NCBI GenBank assembly: GCA_020073005.1
Contig: JAIQFX010000009.1
Coordinates: forward strand, 1 to 64,000
DNA length: 64,000 nucleotides
Direction: 5' to 3'
DNA from: Terriglobia bacterium
Lineage (GTDB): Bacteria; Acidobacteriota; Vicinamibacteria; Vicinamibacterales; CAVVIG01
The stretch's first letter is position 1. Each line of letters begins with the position of its first letter. The translations under genes were made by a program, and so were the position numbers. Below the pieces are notes generated by a model, which was not told where the DNA came from, made no database searches, and worked only from the letters and a program-made list of their open reading frames with translations. Shown here piece after piece: positions 24,268-32,469 of the stretch.

Positions 24268-24999
24268 ATGCGCTCCGATCAACGCCCGGCCGACCAGCTC
24301 CGCGAGACGACTCTGACTGCGAACTACCTGATGCACGCCGAAGGCTCCGTGCTGATCGACGCGGGGCGCACGCGCGTCATCTGCGCGGCCAGCGTCGAAG
24401 ATCGCGTTCCGCCGTTCCTCCGCAACACGGGCAAGGGCTGGGTGACGGCCGAGTACGGCATGCTGCCGCGCGCCACCAGCACGCGGACGCAGCGCGAGGC
24501 GTCGGCGGGAAAAATCGGCGGGCGCACGCAGGAAATCCAGCGCCTCATCGGGCGATCGCTCCGCTCGGTCACGAACCTGGCCGCGCTCGGCGAGCGGACC
24601 ATCTGGATCGACTGCGACGTCCTGCAGGCGGACGGCGGCACGCGAACGGCGTCCATCACGGGCGCGTTCGTCGCGCTCGCGCTCGCGCTCGAGAAGCTGC
24701 GCGCGCGCGACGCCATCAAGAGCATCCCGCTCAGCGACTACGTCGCCGCGACGAGCGTCGGCATCGTCGACGGCGAGCCGCTGCTCGATCTGGCGTACGA
24801 CGATGACAGCCGGGCGGATGTGGACATGAACATCGTGAAGACCGGCGACGGCCGGTTCATCGAAGTGCAGGGCACGGCGGAGGCGATGCCGTTCGGCCGC
24901 GACGCGCTGCTGACGCTGCTCGATCTGGCGGACCAGGGGATCACGCAGCTCGTCGAGAAGCAGCGCGCGATCGTCGGACATCTTGTAAGAGCACGGTGA
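24268..24999 (+). CDS. rph: Ribonuclease PH
   Basis: A phosphorolytic 3' exoribonuclease that trims tRNA precursors. The 243-residue protein is full length: [44 protein letters not shown] (phosphate-binding and active-site stretch), [35 protein letters not shown] and [13 protein letters not shown]. Both long runs are quoted in pieces of the same segment. AAAGGA precedes the ATG. rdgB, its usual partner, is nearby but on the other strand, with ogt between them. Confidence 0.95.
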   Translation: MRSDQRPADQLRETTLTANYLMHAEGSVLIDAGRTRVICAASVEDRVPPFLRNTGKGWVTAEYGMLPRATSTRTQREASAGKIGGRTQEIQRLIGRSLRSVTNLAALGERTIWIDCDVLQADGGTRTASITGAFVALALALEKLRARDAIKSIPLSDYVAATSVGIVDGEPLLDLAYDDDSRADVDMNIVKTGDGRFIEVQGTAEAMPFGRDALLTLLDLADQGITQLVEKQRAIVGHLVRAR

Positions 25000-25007
25000 C
25001 GACGATC

Positions 25008-25074
25008 AACGCAGAAACCGCAGAACACGCAGAAACTCAATTGGTTGCTCTGCGAGTTCAGCGGGTTCTGCGTT
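25008..25074. repeat. Inverted pair of nonamer repeats (CGCAGAAAN)
   Basis: Nonamers ACGCAGAAA, CCGCAGAAC, ACGCAGAAA face CTCTGCGAG, TTCAGCGGG, TTCTGCGTT. The arms pair well over 27-30 bases around CAATTGG. It lies between rph and ogt and is related to 11909-11990. Confidence 0.7.
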
Positions 25075-25090
25075 GTACGTCGTGTGGCGT

Positions 25091-25624
25091 ATGAAACTCT
25101 CGAGAGCCATCCTCAAGACGCCGCTCGACGACATGCTCGCGTTGTCGTCGGAGGCGGGCCTCTGCGCGCTGGAATTCACGGGACCGCGCCGGCGGCTGCC
25201 GCGCCTCGACGCGCGCCTCCGCCGCTGGTTCCCGCCGCACGAGATCGTCGACGACGACCCGCCGGTCATCAGGAAGACCCGCGAATGGCTGCGCGCGTAC
25301 TTCGAGGGCACGAACGCCGACATCAGCGGGATCCCCCTCGACATGCGCGGCGCGCCGTTCGAGCTGCGGGTGTGGGAGACGCTGCGGGCGATTCCGCCGG
25401 GCGAGACGACGAGCTACGGCGCGATCGCGAAAGCCGTGGGATCGCCGGACGCGGCGCGCGCCGTGGGCGCGGCCAACGGCGCGAATCCGATCGCGATCAT
25501 CGTGCCCTGCCACCGCGTCATCGGCGCGTCTGGATCGCTGACCGGCTACGGCGGCGGCCTCGACAAGAAGACGTGGCTGATCAACCACGAGCGCCGCTGG
25601 CGGCGGGACTTGTTCAGCCTGTAG
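25091..25624 (+). CDS. ogt: Methylated-DNA-protein-cysteine methyltransferase
   Basis: Repairs O6-methylguanine by moving the methyl group to its own cysteine. The 177-residue protein has the helix-turn-helix and active-site core GETTSYGAIAKAVGSPDAARAVG and IVPCHRVIGASGSLTGYGGG, with acceptor Cys140 and the Asn hinge in GAANGANP. The N-terminal domain is the variable type. ATG 25091 is chosen; a TTG at 25073 lies in the repeat. The stop codon TAG (25622-25624) is the first three bases of a TAGCGCGAG element. Confidence 0.92.
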   Translation: MKLSRAILKTPLDDMLALSSEAGLCALEFTGPRRRLPRLDARLRRWFPPHEIVDDDPPVIRKTREWLRAYFEGTNADISGIPLDMRGAPFELRVWETLRAIPPGETTSYGAIAKAVGSPDAARAVGAANGANPIAIIVPCHRVIGASGSLTGYGGGLDKKTWLINHERRWRRDLFSL

Positions 25625-25645
25625 CGCGAGCCTTTCAGGCGAGCG
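25622..25645 (+). repeat. TAGCGCGAG hairpin element between ogt and rdgB
   Basis: GCGAGCC-TTTCA-GGCGAGC. The element provides the stop codon of ogt (TAG) on the plus strand and, through its TCA, the stop codon of rdgB on the minus strand. Confidence 0.8.
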
Positions 25646-26225
25646 TGGCGAGAAACGCCGCGAGTTTCCGGAACGCCGCGCCGCGATGGCTCACCTCGCC
25701 CTTGCGGTTCCCGACTTCGGCGAGCGTCGCGTTGAACGGCGGATAGAAGAAGATCGGGTCGTAGCCGAACCCGCCCTCGCCCTTCGGCGCCGGCGCAATC
25801 CGTCCTTCGACCGTGCCGCGCGCCTCGAAGAGCACGCGGTCGCCCCTGGCGAGCGCGAGCGCGCACACGAACCGGGCCGGGCTGTCGAGCGCGCGCCGCT
25901 GGCGCAACGCGTCGTAGATCAGGAGGAACTTCTCCGGATACGTGGCATTCGTCCCGCCATACCGCGCCGATTCGACGCCGGGCGCGCCGTCCAGCGCGTC
26001 GATCTCGAGTCCGGAGTCTTCCGCGACCGTCAGCTCGCCCGTGAACGCGGCGTAGGAGAGCGCTTTGGCGCGCGCGTTCTCCTCGAACGTCCGTCCGGTC
26101 TCGTCCGGCGCCGCCAACTGGGGCCACGCGGCCAGCGTCTTAATCTCGTAGGGCACGCCGGCCAGCAGTTCCCGAATCTCGCGTACTTTGTCCGGATTGC
26201 TTGTCGCGACGACGAGCGCGGTCAC
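25635..26225 (-). CDS. rdgB: Non-canonical purine NTP pyrophosphatase (RdgB/HAM1)
   Basis: Hydrolyses dITP, ITP and XTP to the monophosphate and so keeps damaged purines out of DNA. The 196-residue protein has the substrate motif ATSNPDKVREI, catalytic EDSGLEIDALDGAPGVESAR region with ARYGG, and GEGGFGYDPIFFYP, then NRKGEVSHRGAAF. The GTG start follows a TAGACT box by 7 bases and has no ribosome site, consistent with a leaderless message. Its stop codon comes from the repeat element shared with ogt. Confidence 0.94.
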   Translation of the reverse strand: MTALVVATSNPDKVREIRELLAGVPYEIKTLAAWPQLAAPDETGRTFEENARAKALSYAAFTGELTVAEDSGLEIDALDGAPGVESARYGGTNATYPEKFLLIYDALRQRRALDSPARFVCALALARGDRVLFEARGTVEGRIAPAPKGEGGFGYDPIFFYPPFNATLAEVGNRKGEVSHRGAAFRKLAAFLATLA

Positions 26226-26232
26226 GGGCCGT

Positions 26233-26238
26233 AGTCTA
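26233..26238 (-). promoter_or_regulatory. TAGACT -10 box for rdgB
   Basis: On the minus strand TAGACT lies 7 bases before the GTG at 26225, in the divergent gap with the VWA gene, whose own -10 is at 26284. Confidence 0.4.
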
Positions 26239-26283
26239 GCTTATGAAAAAAATGGGCCGGGTACGCGCCGGACGCCTGTCCTA

Positions 26284-26289
26284 TAGAAT
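26284..26289 (+). promoter_or_regulatory. TAGAAT -10 box for the MoxR/VWA operon
   Basis: TAGAAT lies 9 bases before the GTG at 26299. No Shine-Dalgarno is seen, so the message is likely almost leaderless. This may drive the seven-gene operon down to 38190. Confidence 0.45.
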
Positions 26290-26298
26290 GAGCGCCTG

Positions 26299-28602
26299 GT
26301 GCTCGAGAGCCTCTTCCGCTTCCTCTTCAAGTACCCGCCCCTCATGTTCCAGCAGGGCGATTTCACCTGGGGGCTGTCGCGCCCGGTGCTGCTGGCGGTG
26401 GCGGCGGGTCTCGCGGTCGCCGTCGGCGCGCTGCTGACGTACCGCGGTGTGCCGGCCGTCGAGCGGCTGCGCGATCGCGCGGTCCTCATCGGACTGCGCC
26501 TCGGCGCGCTCGCGATCCTGCTCTTCTGTCTGTTCCGGCCGACGCTGATCCTCAAGGCGGCGGTCCCGCAGCAGAATTTTCTCGGCGTCCTCGTCGACGA
26601 CTCGCGCAGCATGATGATCGCGGATCTCGACGGCAAGCCGCGCAGCGCGTTCATCCAGGAACAACTGGCCGGCAAGGACGCGAAGCTGCTGTCGGCGCTC
26701 TCGCAGCGCTTCGTCCTCCGCTTCTTCAGCTTCGCGTCGTCTTCGGGCCGCGTCGCGACGGCCGCCGGCGCGAAGTTCGACGGCACGGCCACCCGGCTCG
26801 CGCCCGCGCTCGAGCGCGCGCGCGACGAGCTGTCGGGCCTGCCGCTCGCCGGGCTCGTGATGGTCACCGACGGCGCGGACACATCCGATGCGGCGATCGA
26901 CGAGACGCTCGCGAGCCTCAAAGCGCGATCGATTCCCGTGTTCACCGTCGGCGTCGGCGCTGAAAAATTCCAGCGCGACATCCAGGTCACACGAGTTGAA
27001 ACGCCGCGGTCCGTCCTGAAGGGTTCCGCGATGGTCGTCGACGTCGTGCTGTCGCAGACCGGCTACGGCGGCCAGAAGGTCCCGATCACCGTTGAAGACG
27101 ATGGCCGGTTGATCAGCACGCAGGAAGTCGCGCTGCCGCCCGACGGCGAGTCCGCGACCGTCAAGGTGCGCTTCACCGCCGCCGAGGCCGGCGCGCGCGT
27201 GTTCCGCTTCAAGGTGCCCGTGCAGACGGGCGAGCAGGTCACGCAGAACAATTCGCGCGACGCGCTGATGCAGGTCAACGATCGCGTCGAGAAGGTCCTC
27301 TACTACGAAGGCGAGCCGCGGTCGGAGATGAAGTTCGTCAGCCGCGCGCTCGAGCAGGACGCCAACCTGAAGCTCGCCGACGACAAGAATCTGCAGGTCG
27401 TCACGCTCGTCCGCACGGCCGAGAACAAGTACTACCGGCAGCACGTCAGCAGCCCGGACGAGGTCGTCGGCGGATTTCCGCGAACGCGCGAAGAGCTGTT
27501 CGCCTACCGCGCGCTCATCCTCGGCAGCGTCGAAGCGGCGTCGTTCACGCCCGAACAGCTGCGGATGATCGCGGACTTCGTCAACAAGCGCGGCGGCGCG
27601 CTCCTGATGCTCGGCGGCCGGCGCTCGTTCGCCGAAGGCGGCTGGGGCGGGACGCCGGTCGGAGACGTGCTTCCGGTCGTCCTCGCCGGTGCGCCGAACA
27701 CGAAGTACTTCACGCCGCTCACGGTCAGGCCGACCCGCGCGGGCGCGACGTTCCCGGTCACGCAACTGATGGCGACCGAAGACGCGTCGGACAAGAAGTG
27801 GGACGCAATGCCGGACTTGTCCGCCGTCAATCCCGTCCGCGAGGCCAAGCCGGGCGCGACGATTCTGCTGACGGGCGCCGACAAGACGCGGCAGGAGCAC
27901 ATCGTCCTCGCGTATCAGCGCTACGGCCGCGGCAAGGCGATCGCCATGCCGGTGCAGGACGTGTGGACGTGGCGCATGGACGCGAAGATGGCGGTCACCG
28001 ACACGACGCACTCGATGTTCTGGCGCCGGATGGTGCGCTGGATGGTGGACGGCGTGCCCGAGCAGGTGAACATCTCGACGACCGCGGATCGCGTCGAGCC
28101 GGGCGAGCCCGTGAAGCTCGCGGCCGAGATTCTCGACGGCGCGTACGTCGAAGTGAACGACAGCCGCGTCGTCGCGCACATCACGTCGCCGTCGGGCAAG
28201 ACGACGGATTTGCCCGTGGACTGGACGGTTTCGCGCGACGGCGACTACCGCACGAGCTTCGTGCCGGATGAACCCGGCGTCTACGGCATCAAGGTGACGG
28301 CCGAGCGAGCGAGCAAGACGCTGGGCACCGCCGACATGCACGTGCGCGTGTCGGCCGGCGACGCCGAGTACTTCGACGCCGCGATGCGCGCGCCGCTGCT
28401 GAAGCGCGTGGCCGAGGAAACCGGCGGGCGTTACTTCACGCCGGCGAACGTGGCGTCGCTGCCGGAAGCCATCAGCTACAGCGGACGCGGCGTGACGGTC
28501 GTCGAAGAGCGCGAGTTGTGGGACATGCCGGCGCTGTTTCTCGCGCTGGTCACGTTCGTGTTCGCGGAATGGGGCTATCGCCGCATGAAGGGCCTCGCGT
28601 GA
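26299..28602 (+). CDS. Membrane protein with VWA and glutamine-amidotransferase-like domains
   Basis: A 767-residue inner-membrane protein. Two N-terminal helices (residues about 29-50 and 61-84) are followed by a von Willebrand A domain with the metal-site motif DDSRSMM and MVTDGADTSD. A GATase1-like domain spans roughly residues 380-590 (YRALILGSVEAASFTPEQ, GGALLMLGGRRSFAEGGW). A final helix (ALFLALVTFVFAEWGY) returns to the membrane. The usual GATase Cys nucleophile is not seen. It heads a seven-gene operon with DUF4159, MoxR, DUF58, BatA-like and DUF4175 genes, and probably works with the MoxR ATPase. GTG start set by the family opening LESLFRFLFKYPPL. Confidence 0.85.
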   Translation: MLESLFRFLFKYPPLMFQQGDFTWGLSRPVLLAVAAGLAVAVGALLTYRGVPAVERLRDRAVLIGLRLGALAILLFCLFRPTLILKAAVPQQNFLGVLVDDSRSMMIADLDGKPRSAFIQEQLAGKDAKLLSALSQRFVLRFFSFASSSGRVATAAGAKFDGTATRLAPALERARDELSGLPLAGLVMVTDGADTSDAAIDETLASLKARSIPVFTVGVGAEKFQRDIQVTRVETPRSVLKGSAMVVDVVLSQTGYGGQKVPITVEDDGRLISTQEVALPPDGESATVKVRFTAAEAGARVFRFKVPVQTGEQVTQNNSRDALMQVNDRVEKVLYYEGEPRSEMKFVSRALEQDANLKLADDKNLQVVTLVRTAENKYYRQHVSSPDEVVGGFPRTREELFAYRALILGSVEAASFTPEQLRMIADFVNKRGGALLMLGGRRSFAEGGWGGTPVGDVLPVVLAGAPNTKYFTPLTVRPTRAGATFPVTQLMATEDASDKKWDAMPDLSAVNPVREAKPGATILLTGADKTRQEHIVLAYQRYGRGKAIAMPVQDVWTWRMDAKMAVTDTTHSMFWRRMVRWMVDGVPEQVNISTTADRVEPGEPVKLAAEILDGAYVEVNDSRVVAHITSPSGKTTDLPVDWTVSRDGDYRTSFVPDEPGVYGIKVTAERASKTLGTADMHVRVSAGDAEYFDAAMRAPLLKRVAEETGGRYFTPANVASLPEAISYSGRGVTVVEERELWDMPALFLALVTFVFAEWGYRRMKGLA

Positions 28603-29579
28603 GTACCAACTTCCTCACTCTGCGCTCTCTGCGATCTCTGCGGTCAAACGTCTGTCTTTTCGTTCTTCTTCTCGGCTTCGTGCCGTCGTACGCGTTCGCG
28701 CAGCAGACGCACGTCCTCGTCGTCGTCGGCGTGCCGGGCGACGAAGAACACGCGGCGAACTTCCAGAAGTGGGCGGCGAGCTTCATCGACGCGGCGAAGA
28801 AGAAAGAAAGCGTTCCCGACGCGAATATCACGCTGCTCGCGGATCGCAAGGCGACGCGCGAAGGCGTCACGCAGGCGTTCGCCGATCTCGCCAGGCGGTC
28901 GAAGCCGAGCGACACCGTGTTCGTGCTGTTGATCGGACACGGCAGCTTCGACGGCACGTCCGCGGCGTTCAATCTGCCGGGGCCCGATCTGACGGCGGCC
29001 GACTACGCGAAGCTGCTCGGCACGCTGACGTCCACGCACGTCGTCTTCGTCGACACGAGCAGCTCGAGCGGCGCGTTTCTCCCGGCCGTGTCGGCGCCGG
29101 GCCGCGTCGTCGTGACGGCGACCAAGACCGGCGGCGAGCGCAACGAGACGATGTTCCCGGAGTTCTTCATCGCGGCGTTCGGCGATGACGCGGCGGATCG
29201 CGATCGCAACGGGCACGTCTCGGTCTTCGAAGCGTTCGAGTACGCCAAGGCCAAGGTGGCGGAGGCGTTTCAGCAGAAGGGCTATATCCTCACCGAGCAC
29301 GCGACGCTCGACGAGGGCGGCCTGCCGAGTCTGGCGGCGCAGGCGTTTCTCGGCACCGGCCGCAGCGATATCACGGCCAAGGTGGACATGAGCGATCCGG
29401 CGATGCGGGCGCTCGTCGAGGAGCGCGACAGGCTCGAGCAGGAGATCGCCGCGCTCAGGCTGCTCAAGGCGTCGATGGATCCGGCGCAGTACGACGCGCA
29501 GATGGAAACGCTGCTGACGGACATGGCGCTGAAGACGAAGGCGATTCGCGATCTGCAGGCGAAGAAGGACAAGCCGTGA
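28599..29579 (+). CDS. Exported caspase/legumain-like (C13-type) protein lacking the catalytic Cys
   Basis: A 326-residue protein with a signal peptide ending SYAFAQQ. The fold pattern is that of caspase-like peptidases: LVVVGVPGDEEHAANFQKWA, PSDTVFVLLIGHGSFDG (His), then THVVFVDTSSSSGAF where active relatives have Cys, and GRVVVTATKTGGERNETMF. No Cys remains in the mature chain. FAAFGDD...DRNGHVSVFEAFEYAK is also typical. The C-terminal 70 residues are a charged coiled coil. GTG 28599 overlaps the stop of the previous gene (GTGA). The signal region LRSLRSLRSN is encoded by a nonamer repeat. Probably a structural or regulatory member of the MoxR operon. Confidence 0.7.
   Translation: MSTNFLTLRSLRSLRSNVCLFVLLLGFVPSYAFAQQTHVLVVVGVPGDEEHAANFQKWAASFIDAAKKKESVPDANITLLADRKATREGVTQAFADLARRSKPSDTVFVLLIGHGSFDGTSAAFNLPGPDLTAADYAKLLGTLTSTHVVFVDTSSSSGAFLPAVSAPGRVVVTATKTGGERNETMFPEFFIAAFGDDAADRDRNGHVSVFEAFEYAKAKVAEAFQQKGYILTEHATLDEGGLPSLAAQAFLGTGRSDITAKVDMSDPAMRALVEERDRLEQEIAALRLLKASMDPAQYDAQMETLLTDMALKTKAIRDLQAKKDKP
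28618..28644. repeat. Nonamer repeat encoding the signal-peptide n-region
   Basis: CTCTGCGCT, CTCTGCGAT, CTCTGCGGT code for the basic LRSLRSLRS start of the caspase-like protein. The unit is the same as in 11963-11990 and 25045-25074. Confidence 0.7.
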
Positions 29580-30376
29580 GACAGACCGGGCTGTTCGCTT
29601 CGCTCGTCGCGATTCTCGTGCTGGCCGGCGTCAGCACGGCCGTGGCGCAACGGCGCGGCGGATTCGGTGGCGGCGGGAATCGCGGGCCGCGGTTCGGCGG
29701 CGGCAGCGGCGCGCCGATCCTGCCGAACATTCCGTACGACGGCAAGTACACGTTCATCCGCCTGCGCTACGGCCCGCCGATCCCGTACCAGACGCAGCGC
29801 GTCGCCTGGTCGCACGACTATCCCGAAGGCGAAGTGCACTTCACGAAGATTCTGAACGAGATCAGTCTGCTCGGTCCGCACATGGAACAGTCGAACGTCA
29901 TGGCGCTCGACGATCCGGATCTGTTCAAGTATCCCGTGTCGTACATGTCCGAACCCGGCCGATGGGTGATGACCGACGGCGAGGCGGCGAACTTCCGCGC
30001 GTACCTGCTGAAGGGCGGGTTCGTGTTCTTCGACGACTATCGCGGGCCGTACGACTGGAGCAACTTCGAGCAGCAGATGCAGCGCATTCTGCCTGAGGGC
30101 CGCTGGAGAGATCTCGATCTCGCCAATCCGATTTTCCACTCGTTCTTCGAGATCAAGACGCTCGACGTGCCGCAGTACTACGACCGCGGCAGGGCGGAGT
30201 TCCGCGCGATCTTCGAGGACAACGATCCGCAGAAGCGGATCGTCGCGCTGGCGAATTTCAACACGGACATTTCGGAATACTGGGAGTTCTCGGATACAGG
30301 GTTCAAGCCGATCGACGAGAACAACGAGGCGTACAAACTCGGCGTCAATTACGTGATATACGGAATCACTCACTGA
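29576..30376 (+). CDS. DUF4159 exported protein
   Basis: A 266-residue protein with signal peptide (GLFASLVAILVLAGVSTAVAQ) and a Gly-rich linker, then the DUF4159 domain: YTFIRLRYGPPI, DYPEGEVHFTKILNEIS, FKYPVSYMSEPGRW, LLKGGFVFFDDYRGPYDW and LANPIFHSFFEIKTL. DUF4159 has a GATase/flavodoxin-like fold and is found beside MoxR/VWA genes; its function is not known. The GTG overlaps the previous stop (GTGA). The C-terminus LGVNYVIYGITH is typical. Confidence 0.88.
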   Translation: MRQTGLFASLVAILVLAGVSTAVAQRRGGFGGGGNRGPRFGGGSGAPILPNIPYDGKYTFIRLRYGPPIPYQTQRVAWSHDYPEGEVHFTKILNEISLLGPHMEQSNVMALDDPDLFKYPVSYMSEPGRWVMTDGEAANFRAYLLKGGFVFFDDYRGPYDWSNFEQQMQRILPEGRWRDLDLANPIFHSFFEIKTLDVPQYYDRGRAEFRAIFEDNDPQKRIVALANFNTDISEYWEFSDTGFKPIDENNEAYKLGVNYVIYGITH

Positions 30377-30378
30377 TG

Positions 30379-30420
30379 GTCGTGAGTCATTCGTCATTGA
30401 CTAACGACCAACGACTACTG
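30379..30420. repeat. Heptamer repeat between DUF4159 and moxR
   Basis: Six heptads: GTCGTGA, GTCATTC, GTCATTG, ACTAACG, ACCAACG, ACTACTG. The first and second halves are roughly complementary. Confidence 0.55.
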
Positions 30421-30435
30421 CCGAAAGGACCAATC

Positions 30436-31473
30436 GTGGAGCTCACCAAGGACAACACAGCGGACTTCCAGTCCGCCGACGACATCGCGCTCGCCGACAA
30501 GATGAAGCTCGGCCGGCAGCAGATCATCGACGAGCTCGCCAAGCGCATCGTCGGCCAGTCCGACGTCATCGAGCTCGTCCTGCTGTCGCTGTTCGTCGGC
30601 GGCAACAGCCTCATCGTCGGCGTGCCCGGACTGGCGAAGACGCTGCTCATCGCCACGCTCGCCAAGGTGCTCGACCTGAAGTTCAACCGCATCCAGTTCA
30701 CGCCGGACCTGATGCCGTCGGACATCACCGGCACCGACATCATCAACGAGGACGTCGCGACGGGCCGCCGCCAGATGGTGTTCGCGCCCGGGCCGATCTT
30801 CGCGAACATCGTCCTCGCCGACGAAATCAACCGCACGCCGCCGAAGACGCAGTCGGCGCTGCTCGAGGCGATGCAGGAGCATCGCGTCACGATTCAGGGA
30901 CGGACGTACGAGCTCGCCGAGCCGTTCTTCGTCTTCGCGACGCAGAACCCGATCGAGCTCGAGGGCACGTATCCCCTGCCCGAGGCGCAGCTCGACCGGT
31001 TCATGTTCCACATCGTCATCGAGCACCCGCCGGAAGACGAGGAGTTCGACGTCGTCCGGACGACGACGGCGATCATCGATCCGCATTTCCAGCGGCCGGT
31101 GAACGGCGACGACCTCGTCGCGTTCCAGCGCCTCGTGCGGCGCGTCCCCGTGGCGGAAGCCGTCATTCGCTACGCGCTGCACCTGGTGCGCACGAGCCGG
31201 CCGAAGGCGAGCCAGGCGCCGGAGTCGGTGAAGAAATACGTCGCGTTCGGCGCGAGCGTCCGCGCGGCGCAGTACCTCGTGCTCGGCGCGAAGGCGCGCG
31301 CGCTGACGCAGGGCCGCTATCACGTGAGCTTCGAGGACATCCGCGCGCTGGCGCATCCCGTGCTGCGGCACCGCGTGCTGACCAACTTCCGCGCCGAATC
31401 GGAAGGCATCACGTCCGACGCGCTGATCGACGATTTGCTCGCGGCCGTTCCAGTTCCGAAATCAGGTATGTAG
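30436..31473 (+). CDS. moxR: MoxR-family AAA+ ATPase
   Basis: A cytoplasmic AAA+ chaperone that remodels partner proteins, usually those with VWA domains. The 345-residue protein has Walker A GVPGLAKT, Walker B IVLADEINRTPP, the sensor FATQNPIELEGTYPLPEAQ and the C-terminal lid RALAHPVLRHRVLTNF. GTG 30436 follows AAAGGA by 6 bases; an upstream ATG at 30376 would overlap the DUF4159 stop and translate the heptamer repeat. The stop TAG (31471-31473) belongs to a TAGCGCGAG element that runs up to the next gene. Confidence 0.94.
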   Translation: MELTKDNTADFQSADDIALADKMKLGRQQIIDELAKRIVGQSDVIELVLLSLFVGGNSLIVGVPGLAKTLLIATLAKVLDLKFNRIQFTPDLMPSDITGTDIINEDVATGRRQMVFAPGPIFANIVLADEINRTPPKTQSALLEAMQEHRVTIQGRTYELAEPFFVFATQNPIELEGTYPLPEAQLDRFMFHIVIEHPPEDEEFDVVRTTTAIIDPHFQRPVNGDDLVAFQRLVRRVPVAEAVIRYALHLVRTSRPKASQAPESVKKYVAFGASVRAAQYLVLGAKARALTQGRYHVSFEDIRALAHPVLRHRVLTNFRAESEGITSDALIDDLLAAVPVPKSGM

Positions 31474-31494
31474 CGCGAGCCTGTCAGGCGAGCG
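31471..31494 (+). repeat. TAGCGCGAG hairpin element between moxR and the DUF58 gene
   Basis: GCGAGCC-TGTCA-GGCGAGC. It gives moxR its TAG stop and ends 6 bases before the ATG of the DUF58 gene, placing GGCGAGCGA in the ribosome-site region. Confidence 0.8.
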
Positions 31495-31500
31495 ATCGTC

Positions 31501-32415
31501 ATGGAACAGCACCACAACATGCCCGGCGCGCGGTTCGTCGATCCGAAGGTCCTCGCGCGGATCGGCAACCTCGAGCTGCTCGCGCGGACCGTCGTGGAGG
31601 GCTTCATCAACGGCCTCCACCGCGCGCCGTTCTTCGGCGCGTCGATCGACTTCGCCGAGCACCGGGGCTACGTGGCCGGCGACGACATCCGCCGCGTCGA
31701 CTGGCGGCTGTACGCGCGCACCGATCGCTATTACGTCAAGCAGTACGAGGCGGACACCAACACGAACGTCTCAATCCTGCTCGACGTCTCGCGGTCCATG
31801 CAGTTCGCGAGCCGGGGCTCGGTCTCGAAGCTGGACTACGCGTGTTACGTCGGCGCCTGCCTGGCCTATCTCGCGCAGCGGCAGCGCGATCGCGTCGGCA
31901 TGATCTCGTTCGACCAGGACATCGTCTCGCACGTGCCGCCCTCGGCGAAGCACTTCAACGTCGTGCTCCACACGCTGGACCGCGCCCGCGCGGAGCGCTC
32001 CGGCAATCTCGCGGTGCCGCTCAACAAGATGGCCGAGCACTTCAAGCGCCGCGGCATCCTCGTCCTGCTCTCGGATTTCTACGAGGAGCCGGAGTCGATC
32101 CTCGAGGCCGTCAAGCCGCTCAAGTTCCTCGGCAACGATCTGATCGTGTTTCACGTCCTGGACGATGCCGAACTCAATTTTGGTTACGAGGACGCGTCCA
32201 GCTTCGAGGATCTGGAGAGCGGCGAGCAGGTGCCCGTCGTGCCCGAGTCGCTCGTGAAGGAATACCGCGCGATGATCAACGCGCACATCGAATCGCTGAC
32301 GACGAAGTTCTCCGAGCATCGCATCGACTACACCGTGCTGAACACGTCCGAGCCGCTCGACCGCGCGCTCTTCAGCTATCTGTCGAGCCGCGAGCGGCTG
32401 ATGAGAGTACGGTGA
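31501..32415 (+). CDS. DUF58 (VWA-like) protein
   Basis: A 304-residue cytoplasmic partner of MoxR. The DUF58 signature is RAPFFGASIDFAEHRGYVAGDDIRRVDWRLYART, quoted as one region at residues 40-75, followed by the VWA metal-site motif LLDVSRSMQF and ILVLLSDFYEEPESI. Length is normal. It has no membrane helix, unlike its neighbours. The start ATG 31501 follows a hairpin element; ATG 31519 (MPGARFV) is a possible alternative. Confidence 0.92.
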   Translation: MEQHHNMPGARFVDPKVLARIGNLELLARTVVEGFINGLHRAPFFGASIDFAEHRGYVAGDDIRRVDWRLYARTDRYYVKQYEADTNTNVSILLDVSRSMQFASRGSVSKLDYACYVGACLAYLAQRQRDRVGMISFDQDIVSHVPPSAKHFNVVLHTLDRARAERSGNLAVPLNKMAEHFKRRGILVLLSDFYEEPESILEAVKPLKFLGNDLIVFHVLDDAELNFGYEDASSFEDLESGEQVPVVPESLVKEYRAMINAHIESLTTKFSEHRIDYTVLNTSEPLDRALFSYLSSRERLMRVR

Positions 32416-32417
32416 CC

Positions 32418-32469
32418 GGTGGCTGGTGAGCGCGCGAACCGAGAACCCTGAACCCGGTACCCTGAACCC
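32418..32469. repeat. Mixed heptamer repeat (GGTGGCT and CCCTGAA) before the BatA-like gene
   Basis: GGTGGCTGGTGAG is followed by two ACCCTGAACCC units that run into the GTG start at 32470. Confidence 0.5.
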
